From: JAAOIF01 sp965217125
GTDB taxonomy: Bacteria > Pseudomonadota > Gammaproteobacteria > PS1 > Pseudothioglobaceae
Reading direction: 5' to 3'
DNA length: 64,000 bases
NCBI GenBank assembly: GCA_965217125.1
Contig: OZ244244.1
Location: 744,001 to 808,000, forward strand
The notes beneath the pieces are model-generated. The model did no database searches, had not been told where the DNA came from, and saw only the letters and a list, made by a program, of their open reading frames with translations. This document shows, in pieces, positions 25,064-34,940 of this stretch (positions are counted from its first letter, which is position 1; every line of letters begins with the position of its first letter). A program made the position numbers and the translations under genes.

Positions 25064-28000
25064 TGGCAAAAGAACAGATAGAGATATTTACAAAGACTAT
25101 TACAGAACAATTATTAGGACCTGGGTCTGATGTGTTTTATGGTGATAATGAGCATGAAATTATTGGCGAGTTTCCACTTAGAAGATACTATACAGGTGTT
25201 TTATTTCCTAACAAAATAACAAATAACCAAGAGGAAAAAGACACAAATATAGCAGAGGATTCTGGTGAAAACTTAGCAATTTATGAAACTCAAGACGATA
25301 ACGAAACTGAACAAGGAGACGAGCAAGAACCAAAAAAAGATATAAAAGATGATGAAAAAGAAGACACTGGCTTGTATAATCATTTTCACCCATCCGATAT
25401 GGGCATTAGTTTTTGCGTGGATAAACAAGTTGAAACTTTAGCGGTTAATTTTTCTTTTGCAACTTATAAACAAGCCAAACAAACTGAAGTTAAAGTTAAT
25501 ATGGCAGTAAATGCTTATCATACTTTGATAGATGATAAATATAGTTTTCCTTTTAAAGATATTTTGCAATATGAAAAGATTGACGAGCAAAACGGTCATT
25601 TATCATTAGCAAGGAAATTGAAAGGAGATAAAAAAGGTAAGGCGAGAACCAAAGAATATCAAATATTTGATGATTGGCAAAAATCAATAGATACAGAACA
25701 TAGAGAAATTCTACGCCCATTATATGAGAAATTTAATAAAATTATTGGCAGATTGTGGCAAAGAACAGCCGTCACTATTACTGAAAATATTAAATTAGAG
25801 GCTAATAATGAACCTACATTATTTGCTGATTTTCAAAAAGCAGGTTGGACACTTAAAACTTACCAAAAAGATAAGCAAAAATATATTAAAGTCCAATTAG
25901 TAAACTTATTTGAAGCCATTCCTAATAATCAATTTTCTAATAGCAAAGAGCAGTTAAATGAATCATGTTTATTCCAAGCAGAAATTAGCATTCATTCTGA
26001 TAAATTGTTATCTTATAAGCCTTATGACAGCAATCAAAATGATTTTGATAAAGAAAAACAAACGCTAGATTTTCTATATAGGGAAGTTAAGCATTTTGCC
26101 ATAGGTCACCATTGTAGCGCACTCTGGGAGCCGTTAGAAAAACCCGATAAAGTAATAACATCTTTTCTGCCTACCTATGATTTAAAAAGTACCGAAACCA
26201 AAATTAAAAATTTTGTTAATATTCCATTATTTGATTTATCTATTTGGGGCAAAAATCAAACAGAAATCATCCAAGGTTTAGATAGTTTTATTAATAAATA
26301 CCTTGGTTGGATTAAAAAACAAAAGCAAGACAATGATGCTAATACTGATATTGGCAAAAATATTATTAGCAATTTAGAGACAACTGCTAATAGGTTAAAA
26401 GAGGGAGTGCAATTATTAGCCAACAATCAGCAATTATTTAAAGCCTTTCAATATGCTAATACAGCGATGTTATTGCAATTTTCACTAAAAGATGATTTTT
26501 ACCAAAACATACAAAAAGCAGAAAAAACACAATGCCCTTGTAGTGAAGAGCAAAAGCAAAAAATAACTTATCATCCCTTTCAATTGGCTTTTTTCCTGCT
26601 AAGTTTAGAGAGCAGTATTAACCCCCAATCAAACCACCGGACGGAAGCAGTTGATTTAATTTGGTTTCCAACAGGCGGTGGTAAAACCGAAGCCTATTTA
26701 GCGGTGGCTGCTTTGACTGTTATCTGGCGAAGAATGACTAATGAAAAATATCAAGGCGTATCCGTTATTATGCGTTACACTTTGCGATTATTAACCGCAC
26801 AGCAATTTGAAAGAGCAACCAAACTCATTACCGTTTTAGAATATTTACGACAACAATTTGAGAGTGATTTAAAGTCTGAAAAAATTAGTATTGGTTTATG
26901 GATTGGTAGCTTATCAACACCTAATAAGCTTGAAGATGCTAAAAAAGCAACAAAACAAATAACCGAAAAAGGCAGTGACGCTAATAAATTTCAAATTGAC
27001 AACTGTCCATGGTGTAATGAAAAATTAATCAAAGAAAATGGGACAACCCACACACATGCTTTTGACGCAAGAAGTCGAGATTTAAAAATAAAATGTCTTA
27101 ATAAGGGCTGTTGTTTTTCTAAAAGTAGTGGCTTGCCTGTGCAAGTTGTTGATGAGGTTTTATATAATCAACCACCGACTTTATTATTTGCGACTGTTGA
27201 TAAGATAGCAAGGTTAAGTTGGCAAGAAAAAGGGCATCAATTTTTTAATAGTTTGGGCGATGAAAACGATTTACCGCCTGATTTAATTATCCAAGATGAA
27301 TTGCACTTATTAACAGGCCCCTTAGGCTCAATTGTGGGTTTATTTGAAGCGGTCATTGAGGATTTATGCACTAAAAATAACAGCAGCCCTAAAATTATTG
27401 CCTCTACTGCGACTACTCGCAATACATCAGAACAAGTTAAACAATTATATGGTAATAGGGCGGTCAATATTTTTCCACCATCTGGACTAACCTATGATAA
27501 TAGTTTTTTCTTTAAAGAATCCAAAGACAGCAACCGTCAATATTTGGGTTTTATGCCCACAGGTAAAACAGGAATAGATACTCAAATCCACTTATTAACT
27601 GTATTGTTTATTGCTCGGCTAAAAACTTATCTAAAAAATGAAGAACAAAATGACCCTTATTGGACTTTGGTGTCTTATTATAATAGTTTAAGAAGCGTGG
27701 GTAGGATGTCTAATAAAGTTGGCGATGAAATACAAACACTTATTAAGCAAACCCAAAAGCGCTTACAACTAGCTCAGTATGGTTTTAATTATTTTGGTTT
27801 AAAAGGCAGAACTAGAGAATTAACCTCTAGGATTGACAGTGCAAAAATCAAACAAAATTTAGACCAATTGGAACAAAATTTTGCACTAGATAAGCCCAAT
27901 GATAATGGTTATCAGAATGTTAAAAAAGAAGTTGTGGATTTAGTATTAGCAACTAATATGCTCTCGGTAGGCATTGATATAGATAGATTAAATATGATGA

Positions 28001-28572
28001 TGATTAATGGTATGCCCAGAAATACCGCAGAATATATTCAAGCTTCATCACGGGTGGGCAGGAAAGATAAAGGTTTAGTATTAGCATTTTTTGATGCAAA
28101 TCGTGCTCGGGATAAATCTTATTTTGAGCATTTTTTATCATTTCATCAATCACTTTATAAACAAATTGAACCATTAAGCATTACCCCATTTACCCAAAAT
28201 ACTATTGATAAAATGATAGCCAGTTTGATGGTAACTTATGTGCGTCACAAACAAAACCTTAATAAAAATAAGGATATTGAACATTTTACTCAAGACCATA
28301 TCAAAGATTTAAAAATATTACTTAAAAGGCGTTTTCCTGATAATGAGAATATGCAATTTTGTATTGACAAATTAGACAGATTAACCAATGATTGGCTGGA
28401 AAAAATACAACAAGAAGACCCATATAAACAATATTCTGGTAAAGATAGTGCGTTGTTAGCAAAACCAGATAGTAAAGATTCATTAGCCGACACTAAATGG
28501 GTAGTTATGCAATCAATGCGTGATATTGATAGTAGCAGTTTTATTCAAATACAACAAAATTATGAGCAGTAA
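25063..28572 (+). CDS. drmA: DISARM helicase DrmA
   Basis: A 1169-residue superfamily 2 helicase. Walker A is WFPTGGGKTEAYL near residue 536 and Walker B is IQDELHLLTGP near residue 745. A zinc-binding CPWC plus CLNKGC lies between them, and the late motif QASSRVGRKDKG is near residue 990, followed by the characteristic LAFFDANRARDKSYFEHFLSFHQ. The N-terminal region is very acidic near residues 65-105. This is the large helicase common to both DISARM classes. It overlaps drmB by 11 bases. The protein looks complete. Confidence 0.88.
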   Translation: MAKEQIEIFTKTITEQLLGPGSDVFYGDNEHEIIGEFPLRRYYTGVLFPNKITNNQEEKDTNIAEDSGENLAIYETQDDNETEQGDEQEPKKDIKDDEKEDTGLYNHFHPSDMGISFCVDKQVETLAVNFSFATYKQAKQTEVKVNMAVNAYHTLIDDKYSFPFKDILQYEKIDEQNGHLSLARKLKGDKKGKARTKEYQIFDDWQKSIDTEHREILRPLYEKFNKIIGRLWQRTAVTITENIKLEANNEPTLFADFQKAGWTLKTYQKDKQKYIKVQLVNLFEAIPNNQFSNSKEQLNESCLFQAEISIHSDKLLSYKPYDSNQNDFDKEKQTLDFLYREVKHFAIGHHCSALWEPLEKPDKVITSFLPTYDLKSTETKIKNFVNIPLFDLSIWGKNQTEIIQGLDSFINKYLGWIKKQKQDNDANTDIGKNIISNLETTANRLKEGVQLLANNQQLFKAFQYANTAMLLQFSLKDDFYQNIQKAEKTQCPCSEEQKQKITYHPFQLAFFLLSLESSINPQSNHRTEAVDLIWFPTGGGKTEAYLAVAALTVIWRRMTNEKYQGVSVIMRYTLRLLTAQQFERATKLITVLEYLRQQFESDLKSEKISIGLWIGSLSTPNKLEDAKKATKQITEKGSDANKFQIDNCPWCNEKLIKENGTTHTHAFDARSRDLKIKCLNKGCCFSKSSGLPVQVVDEVLYNQPPTLLFATVDKIARLSWQEKGHQFFNSLGDENDLPPDLIIQDELHLLTGPLGSIVGLFEAVIEDLCTKNNSSPKIIASTATTRNTSEQVKQLYGNRAVNIFPPSGLTYDNSFFFKESKDSNRQYLGFMPTGKTGIDTQIHLLTVLFIARLKTYLKNEEQNDPYWTLVSYYNSLRSVGRMSNKVGDEIQTLIKQTQKRLQLAQYGFNYFGLKGRTRELTSRIDSAKIKQNLDQLEQNFALDKPNDNGYQNVKKEVVDLVLATNMLSVGIDIDRLNMMMINGMPRNTAEYIQASSRVGRKDKGLVLAFFDANRARDKSYFEHFLSFHQSLYKQIEPLSITPFTQNTIDKMIASLMVTYVRHKQNLNKNKDIEHFTQDHIKDLKILLKRRFPDNENMQFCIDKLDRLTNDWLEKIQQEDPYKQYSGKDSALLAKPDSKDSLADTKWVVMQSMRDIDSSSFIQIQQNYEQ

Positions 28573-30388
28573 ATTTATTCAAACATCAAGCAGAAAAATG
28601 ATTAATGTTTTTGCTGGTGTTGGTGCTTTAGTGGAAGATATAAAAGGTGTTGTCAAGGTTTTACCCATTAATAGGTGGATATTTTTTACAAAAAATAAAC
28701 ATTCAGAAGAACAATACCACATTAATGATTATCGTTTATTGCAGCGTTTAAAAGATGATAAAGGCTTCCCTAAGTTAAAGGCTTTAGTAAAAGCACCAAC
28801 TAACACAACAAAAAGTTACACTGACCAGCAATACGCACAACCTACTGATTGGGAAATAGTAGCGACCGCTGAATATTTTCCAAAATGGATGTTTTGCAGT
28901 AAATGTAGTCGCTTTAAGCATCTAAAAGATTGGTGGCAAAAGTGGGATAAAGCAATCAAACAATATGATAATAATAATACTAACAAAGCAAAAGATTTTT
29001 TTACGCCACCCAAATGTGGTCATTGTTATGAACAAGCAAAAAAGAATAGAAAAGGGCGGTGGTATCAAGAATTAACTCAAGTGCGATTTATTATGATTAG
29101 TTCCGATGGCAAAATTAGTGATGTGCCTTGGGGTAAGTGGCTTACTTTTACAAAACAAGCCAAACACGAAGAAGATAAAACCATAGATTTTAGTAGCTGG
29201 CAACCTTGTTGTGATAATCAAGATTTATATTATAAGCAAGGCGATTTTGAAGATTTAGCTGGTATCAATATTAGTTGTAAAAAATGTAATAAACGCTCAA
29301 CGCTAACTGGTTTGTATGATTTGAGTTATTTTTCTGATAAAGAAAAGCAACATAGATACAAAATGGTTGTTCGTGCTAGTAATAGCGTTTATTATCCAAT
29401 TTTGGTGCATAGTTTATATTTGCCTAGTGATAGCAGTATTAGTGATACTGACCAAGCAAAAATAGATAGATGGCTTGATAAAAACAAAACTATTGATTTT
29501 ATGTTTGATGCTTTAGAAGAGCGTTACCCAAAATCTGAAATACAGAGTTATATGGACACAAAAGACAGCCAAAACTTTCAAAAAGAATTAGTTTATCGGC
29601 AAAAAGAGTACCAATTTATTTTAGAAAATACAGATTATAAACAAGATAATCTGACTTTTAGCCATCAAGAAGTAAATTTAACAAAAATTAGTCATTTAGT
29701 CAAAATATCTCGTTTAAAAATTACCACAGTACAAACAGGCTATACTCGACAACAGCCCTTAGATATTGATTTATTTTTAAATAATGAAATTGATACAATA
29801 AAGCCAAAATACACATCAGATAAAGCTGATAAAGCTGAATATTTATTAGGTATTGAGAATTTTGGTGAGGGTATTTTTATTGCCTTTAATGAAAATATTG
29901 CACAAAACTATTTAGCGGATAATCAAGAAAAAATACAAGCTGTTTTTAATAAAAGTAAAAAAAGTATCTTATTTAAGAATCATTTTAAAAATATAGAGCA
30001 TTTGGCAAAATTTATGACTGTGCATACGATGTCGCATTTACTAATGAAAGAATTAGAATTTTCTTGTGGCTATCCAACCGTTTCTTTAAGTGAGCGCTTA
30101 TTTATTAATGATGAAAATATGCAGGGTGTTCTTATTTATACCGTAGGAGGCATGGAAGGCAGTTATGGTGGTTTAGCCTCACAAGCACAACCTGATAAAT
30201 TTAAACAATTATTAGACAACGCTTTAGAACGAGCAAAAGATTGTGCTTCTGACCCAATTTGCTACCACTCAGAAGGGCAAGGCGTTGGGGAAATGAATTT
30301 AGCCGCCTGTTATTCTTGTGCTTTAGTTGCTGAAAATGCCTGTGAGTTGTTTAATTCTTTTTTAGATAGAAGAAGTATTGCAAAATAA
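28562..30388 (+). CDS. drmB: DISARM protein DrmB (DUF1998)
   Basis: A 608-residue protein when started at the ATG at 28562, which overlaps the drmA stop (ATGAGCAGTAA); an upstream in-frame ATG at 28520 adds 14 unlikely residues. Zinc-binding clusters appear at MFCSKCSR, CGHC and CKKCNK. The C-terminal MZB/DUF1998 domain carries the signature HTMSHLL, GGMEGSYGGLA and MNLAACYSCALV. DrmB is thought to work with DrmA against incoming DNA. In known DISARM loci drmC (a phospholipase D-like nuclease) would come next; here an intergenic stretch and a RhuM gene follow. Confidence 0.88.
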   Translation: MSSKFIQTSSRKMINVFAGVGALVEDIKGVVKVLPINRWIFFTKNKHSEEQYHINDYRLLQRLKDDKGFPKLKALVKAPTNTTKSYTDQQYAQPTDWEIVATAEYFPKWMFCSKCSRFKHLKDWWQKWDKAIKQYDNNNTNKAKDFFTPPKCGHCYEQAKKNRKGRWYQELTQVRFIMISSDGKISDVPWGKWLTFTKQAKHEEDKTIDFSSWQPCCDNQDLYYKQGDFEDLAGINISCKKCNKRSTLTGLYDLSYFSDKEKQHRYKMVVRASNSVYYPILVHSLYLPSDSSISDTDQAKIDRWLDKNKTIDFMFDALEERYPKSEIQSYMDTKDSQNFQKELVYRQKEYQFILENTDYKQDNLTFSHQEVNLTKISHLVKISRLKITTVQTGYTRQQPLDIDLFLNNEIDTIKPKYTSDKADKAEYLLGIENFGEGIFIAFNENIAQNYLADNQEKIQAVFNKSKKSILFKNHFKNIEHLAKFMTVHTMSHLLMKELEFSCGYPTVSLSERLFINDENMQGVLIYTVGGMEGSYGGLASQAQPDKFKQLLDNALERAKDCASDPICYHSEGQGVGEMNLAACYSCALVAENACELFNSFLDRRSIAK

Positions 30389-30507
30389 TCAATAATTCAC
30401 AACCCAATAACAGCCAAAATCAAGTATATATAAGAACGCACAGATTTGAGATATTCAGAAAAAGAGAGAGCTAAACTGTCATGACCCAACATTAAACAAA
30501 GATTTTT

Positions 30508-30928
30508 ATGGAAAATAAACTAACTTTAAAAGATGAATTAACAGAATTTTTACTTTACAACACTCCTAACGGTGAGGTGAGGGTAGAAATACTGTTGCAT
30601 AATGAAACAATATGGCTGCCACAAAAACGCATCGCACAGCTTTTTAATGTTGCTACTAATACGGTAAATGAGCATTTAAAAAATATTTATCAATCACAAG
30701 AATTAAAGCAAGATTCAACTATTCGGAAATTCCGAATAGTTGGACAAGAAGGCGACAGAGAAGTAGTTAGATTAACTAAATTTTACAATTTAGATGCGAT
30801 TTTATCAGTTGGCTATCGGGTAAATTCGCAGCAAGCAACTCAATTTAGAATTTGGGCGACTAAAACTTTAAAAGAATACATTATTAAAGGTTTTGCGATG
30901 GATGATGAGCGTCTTAAAAATGGGCGTT
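30508..30928 (+). repeat. Long direct repeat, right copy (RhuM 5' end)
   Basis: Right-hand partner of 22314-22734, same orientation. Differences I can see are mostly third-position changes (GAG/GAA, GCG/GCA, CAC/CAT) plus one coding change (ACG/AAG), which implies a fairly recent duplication. Confidence 0.85.
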
Positions 30929-31527
30929 ATTTTGGCAAGGATTATTTTAAAGAACTTTTAGAACGGGTTCGTTCAATTAGGGCAAGCGAGAGGCAAATTT
31001 ACCAGCAAATTACTGATATTTTTGCTGAATGTTGTATTGATTATGACAACAAATCAGCAATAACTAAAAACTTTTATGCTAGCGTGCAAAATAAATTCCA
31101 CTATGCAATAGCAAGGCAAACCGCAGCAGAGATTATTAGTAGCCATAGCGATAAAAGCCTACTCAATGCAGGCTTGCAAACTTGGAAAAATGCCCCTGAT
31201 GGCAGAATATTAAAATCTGATGTAGTGATAGCAAAAAACTATTTAAAAGAGGATGAAATTAAAAAATTAGAGCGCACTATCGCCAGTTATTTTGACTATA
31301 TTGAAAATCAAATTGAGCAAAGAAAAGAATTAACTATGCAAGCTTTAAGTCAGTCTGTGGATAAATTCCTTACTTTTAATGATTTTAAGATACTCGATGG
31401 ACTTGGTTCTATCTCACACCAAAAAGCTAAAGAAAAAGCCTATTTGGAATATGAGGCGTTTAACAAAACGCAAAAAATTAACTCTGATTTTGACAAACAT
31501 ATCAGAACAAAAGGCGGGCTTGAGTGA
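30508..31527 (+). CDS. RhuM family protein (full length)
   Basis: The 339-residue protein matches RhuM-type proteins: an N-terminal region EVRVEILLHNETIWLPQKRIAQLFNV with helix-turn-helix character, YNLDAILSVGYRVNSQQATQFRIWA, and a helical C-terminal half. RhuM was first named from a Salmonella pathogenicity island. Its molecular role is not established; DNA binding is suggested by the N terminus. The start follows the sequence AAACAAAGATTTTTATGG that also precedes the DinD remnant. It closes the defence island, 60 bases before hisC. A 27-base palindrome lies inside the frame. Confidence 0.8.
   Translation: MENKLTLKDELTEFLLYNTPNGEVRVEILLHNETIWLPQKRIAQLFNVATNTVNEHLKNIYQSQELKQDSTIRKFRIVGQEGDREVVRLTKFYNLDAILSVGYRVNSQQATQFRIWATKTLKEYIIKGFAMDDERLKNGRYFGKDYFKELLERVRSIRASERQIYQQITDIFAECCIDYDNKSAITKNFYASVQNKFHYAIARQTAAEIISSHSDKSLLNAGLQTWKNAPDGRILKSDVVIAKNYLKEDEIKKLERTIASYFDYIENQIEQRKELTMQALSQSVDKFLTFNDFKILDGLGSISHQKAKEKAYLEYEAFNKTQKINSDFDKHIRTKGGLE
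30716..30742. repeat. In-frame palindrome in intact RhuM
   Basis: The same perfect 13-bp-arm inverted repeat as at 22522-22548, with no change in either arm although flanking third positions differ between the copies. Confidence 0.9.
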
Positions 31528-31586
31528 TGGTGGTTTGGGTGTTGTTTATGCTAAAATGCAGATTTTGCCGAATTGTTTAGTTAAAT

Positions 31587-32651
31587 ATGAGTGTTTGCCC
31601 TGCTGTTAAAAAAATAAGTCCATATCAAGGCGGCAAGCCGATTAGTGAATTGCAACGAGAGTTGGGGCTTGATGAGGTGATTAAGCTTGCTAGTAATGAA
31701 AATCCACTGCCGATTAGTGATAAGGTTTCTCGGGCTATTATACGAGCGATGAGCGAGATAAATCGTTATCCTGATGGCAATGGTTTTGAGTTGAAGCGAG
31801 CAATTAGTGAGCATTTTCAACTAAATGCTGAGCAGATTACTTTGGGCAATGGCTCAAATGATTTGTTGGAATTAATTGCGCGTTTGTTTGTTTGTAGGGC
31901 TGGCGATGAGGTGATTTTTTCACAATATGCTTTTGTGGTTTATCCCTTAGTAACACAGGCCTTAGGGGCAAAGGCGGTGGTAACGCCGGCGCATAATTTT
32001 GCACATGATTTGCAGGCGATGTTAAGTGCAATTAGTGGCAAAACCAAGCTGATTTTTATTGCTAATCCAAATAATCCAACTGGCACAGTGCTGAGTGATG
32101 AGGCGCTTTATGCTTTTTTGTCAAAAGTGCCAAAATCGGTGATTGTGGTGTTAGACCAAGCTTATTTTGAGTATTTACAGGTGGCTGATAATGCGCTTGC
32201 TTGGTTAAAAGAATTTGATAATTTGGTGATTACTCGAACTTTTTCTAAGGCTTATGGTTTGGCTGGATTGAGGGTGGGTTATGCAATTTCTAATGCGCAA
32301 ATTGGCGATTATTTGAATCGTATTCGCCAGCCCTTTAATGTTAATCATATTGCTCAAACGGCGGCAATAGCGGCCTTAGCGGATGTGAATTTTTTACAAA
32401 CTGCTGTTAGGGCTAATAAAAGTGGCTTATTGCAGCTTTCACAAGGTTTTGAAAAATTAGGTTTATCGTATATTCCATCAAGTGCAAATTTTGTGGCAGT
32501 TAAGGTGGATAATGCGACTGAGATATATCAAAAATTATTAGCCAAAGGTTTTATTGTGCGCCCAGTTGAAATGCCGCATTATTTACGCGTATCTGTGGGG
32601 ACAATCAAACAGAATCAGCGCTTTATTAAGGCCTTAAAATTAGTGCTATGA
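31587..32651 (+). CDS. hisC: Histidinol-phosphate / aromatic aminotransferase
   Basis: A 354-residue class I/II PLP aminotransferase. It shows KLASNENPLP, the RYPDGNGFELKRAI segment, NPNNPTGT and the PLP-lysine motif TFSKAYGLAGLRVGYA. In the hisC-tyrA-aroA context it is likely to act on histidinol phosphate and also on aromatic keto acids. The start at 31587 has only a weak upstream signal. It overlaps tyrA by 4 bases (ATGA). It would normally follow pheA directly, but is displaced by the defence island. Confidence 0.93.
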   Translation: MSVCPAVKKISPYQGGKPISELQRELGLDEVIKLASNENPLPISDKVSRAIIRAMSEINRYPDGNGFELKRAISEHFQLNAEQITLGNGSNDLLELIARLFVCRAGDEVIFSQYAFVVYPLVTQALGAKAVVTPAHNFAHDLQAMLSAISGKTKLIFIANPNNPTGTVLSDEALYAFLSKVPKSVIVVLDQAYFEYLQVADNALAWLKEFDNLVITRTFSKAYGLAGLRVGYAISNAQIGDYLNRIRQPFNVNHIAQTAAIAALADVNFLQTAVRANKSGLLQLSQGFEKLGLSYIPSSANFVAVKVDNATEIYQKLLAKGFIVRPVEMPHYLRVSVGTIKQNQRFIKALKLVL

Positions 32652-33502
32652 TAAATAAAATTTGCATTATTGGTGTTGGGTTGATTGGCGGCTCGTTTGC
32701 TGCTGGGCTTAAACAAGCCAATCAGGTTAAAACCATTGTCGGGTTTGGCAGAAACCAAGCCAACTTGTCTAAGGCTAAATCATTAGGGCTGATTGATGAA
32801 TACAGTTTGGATATTGCTACTGCATTAAAAAATACAAATTTGATACTGATTGCCACGCCGGTAGATAGTTTTGGCGATATTTTAGCGTTAATTAAACCAC
32901 ATATTGACGATACAGTCATCATTTCAGATGTTGGTAGCACTAAAGGCAGTGTGGTGGCAGTTGCTAAAGCAATATTTACTGAAATGCCGGCAAAATTTAT
33001 TCCCGCACATCCAATTGCCGGTAAGGAAAAAAGTGGGGTAGGGGCAAGTGATGCGGGCTTGTTTAATAACAAACGGGTGATTTTAACGCCGCAGCCTAAT
33101 GCACACGGTGAGGCGCTTACAACAATAACAAAATTATGGCAAAGTTTAGGAGCACAAGTAGAGATTATGACACATCAAAAACATGACGATTTATTAGCAA
33201 TGACTTCACATTTGCCGCATATACTGGCTTTTGGATTGATGGATTATTTAATCGCTAATAATCCTGATGCTTGCGATTATGCGGCAGGCGGCTTTAAAGA
33301 TTTTTCGCGTATTGCCTCCTCAGATTCGCTGATGTGGCGCGATATTTGCTTGAACAACTCTGGCGAGATTGTTAAACATATTAAAGGCTACCAGCAAACT
33401 TTAGATAAGTTATCTGCCTTGATTGAAGCTCATCAGGCAGAACAATTAGAGCGCTTATTCGCACAGGCAAAATCTGCACGAGAAAACTGGATTAAAGACT
33501 AA
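32648..33502 (+). CDS. tyrA: Prephenate dehydrogenase
   Basis: A 284-residue NAD(P)-dependent enzyme leading to tyrosine (prephenate or arogenate). The Rossmann motif IIGVGLIGGSFAAG is at the N terminus, followed by DVGSTKG and HPIAGKEKSG, both typical. No chorismate mutase domain is attached, so this is the monofunctional form. It overlaps hisC by 4 bases, and aroA begins 3 bases after its stop. Confidence 0.94.
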   Translation: MINKICIIGVGLIGGSFAAGLKQANQVKTIVGFGRNQANLSKAKSLGLIDEYSLDIATALKNTNLILIATPVDSFGDILALIKPHIDDTVIISDVGSTKGSVVAVAKAIFTEMPAKFIPAHPIAGKEKSGVGASDAGLFNNKRVILTPQPNAHGEALTTITKLWQSLGAQVEIMTHQKHDDLLAMTSHLPHILAFGLMDYLIANNPDACDYAAGGFKDFSRIASSDSLMWRDICLNNSGEIVKHIKGYQQTLDKLSALIEAHQAEQLERLFAQAKSARENWIKD

Positions 33503-33505
33503 ATT

Positions 33506-34810
33506 ATGAGCAAATTTATTGCCAAATCGATACAGGTATTATCAGGTAATTTAAAAGTACCAGGCGATAAATCCATTTCACATCGCGCTATTATGCTGGC
33601 TTCGCTGGCAGATGGAATCACAAAAATTAGCGGTTTTTTACAAGGGGAAGATGCGCTTGCTACCTTAAAAGCCTTCCAAGCAATGGGTGTGAAAATTGAG
33701 CGTGATAATGATAATGTAGTAATTTACGGTGTTGGCATAAGTGGTCTTAAAAAGCCGCCAAAGCCGCTTAATTTAGGCAATTCAGGCACTGCTATTCGCC
33801 TGATGTCAGGGCTGCTTGCAGCACAGTTATTTGATTGTGAGCTCAGCGGCGATGAATCACTATCTGTGCGTCCAATGAATAGGGTGATTAAGCCTTTGCG
33901 TGAGATGGGTGCAAACATTCAGAGTAATAACGGCAAACCGCCGCTAAAAATCACTGGCGGACAAACACTCAAGGGCATTTATTATGATTTACCAGTGGCA
34001 TCAGCGCAGGTGAAATCTTGCGTATTATTGGCGGCACTATATGCCGACGGCGAGACTTGTGTGCGCCAGCCAGCACCAACACGCGACCATACAGAGCGAA
34101 TGTTAAAAAGTTTTGGCTATCAGTTGAATATTAAGGACAATCAAATCTGCCTTAGCGGCGGCGGCAGATTGAGGGCAACTGATATTCAAGTGCCTAGCGA
34201 TATATCTTCAGCTGCCTTTTTTATGGTAGCAGCGGTAATTGCACCACAGGCAGATATTATTTTGGAAGGTGTGAATATCAACCCGACACGCACTGGCGTG
34301 ATTGATATTTTGAAATTAATGGGCGGCAATCTTAACTTGTTAAATGAGCGCGAAATTGGCGGCGAATTGTTGGCTGATATTCGCGTTCAGTCTTCACAAC
34401 TTAAAGGCATTGATATTCCACAGGCTTTGGTGGCATTGGCGATTGATGAATTTCCTGCGATTTTTATTGCAGCTGCTTGTGCGCAAGGGGAAACCATTTT
34501 GAGCGGCGCTAAAGAGCTTAGAGTAAAAGAATCAGACCGCATTCAGGCGATGGCAGATGGTTTGAATATTTTAGCTATTAAAAATGAAGTGCTTGCAGAC
34601 GGTATTAAAATTGAGGGCGGTGAATTTCAAAAACCAACAAAAGTAATTAAATCGCATCATGATCATAGAATTTCAATGTCATTTGCTATTGCCTCGCTGA
34701 GGTGTAAGCATACGATTGAGATTGACGGCGTGGATAATGTTGCTACTTCGTTTCCAAATTTTGTTGAATTAGCAAATTCTATTGGGATGAATATTTCTGC
34801 AATAAACTAA
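33506..34810 (+). CDS. aroA: 3-phosphoshikimate 1-carboxyvinyltransferase
   Basis: EPSP synthase of the shikimate pathway, 434 residues. Motifs include GDKSISHRAIMLASLADG, LGNSGTAIRLMSGLLA, and the late KESDRI and DHRISMSFAIA segments. In many gammaproteobacteria it is followed by cmk and rpsA; here the next gene is lepB after a 130-base gap with no clear feature beyond a weak T-rich hairpin near 34828-34857. Confidence 0.96.
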   Translation: MSKFIAKSIQVLSGNLKVPGDKSISHRAIMLASLADGITKISGFLQGEDALATLKAFQAMGVKIERDNDNVVIYGVGISGLKKPPKPLNLGNSGTAIRLMSGLLAAQLFDCELSGDESLSVRPMNRVIKPLREMGANIQSNNGKPPLKITGGQTLKGIYYDLPVASAQVKSCVLLAALYADGETCVRQPAPTRDHTERMLKSFGYQLNIKDNQICLSGGGRLRATDIQVPSDISSAAFFMVAAVIAPQADIILEGVNINPTRTGVIDILKLMGGNLNLLNEREIGGELLADIRVQSSQLKGIDIPQALVALAIDEFPAIFIAAACAQGETILSGAKELRVKESDRIQAMADGLNILAIKNEVLADGIKIEGGEFQKPTKVIKSHHDHRISMSFAIASLRCKHTIEIDGVDNVATSFPNFVELANSIGMNISAIN

Positions 34811-34940
34811 TAGTAGATTGCGAGCAACAAAAAAGCACTGATTAGCCTTTTTTAATCTTAACAGCCGCCTTTGTATTTTCTCTAAATGTTAAAAGTAATT
34901 ATTATATAATGACTTTTTTATTCTTACACTATTTTTTATT

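Noticed and set aside
12196..31586. Integrative element with integrase and attachment repeats
   Set aside because: No integrase, transposase or tRNA edge is visible, so I describe it as a defence island rather than a defined mobile element.
34811..34940. Terminator or small RNA between aroA and lepB
   Set aside because: Only a poor A-run/T-run complementarity (about 34828-34857) with a mismatched stem; not strong enough to call.
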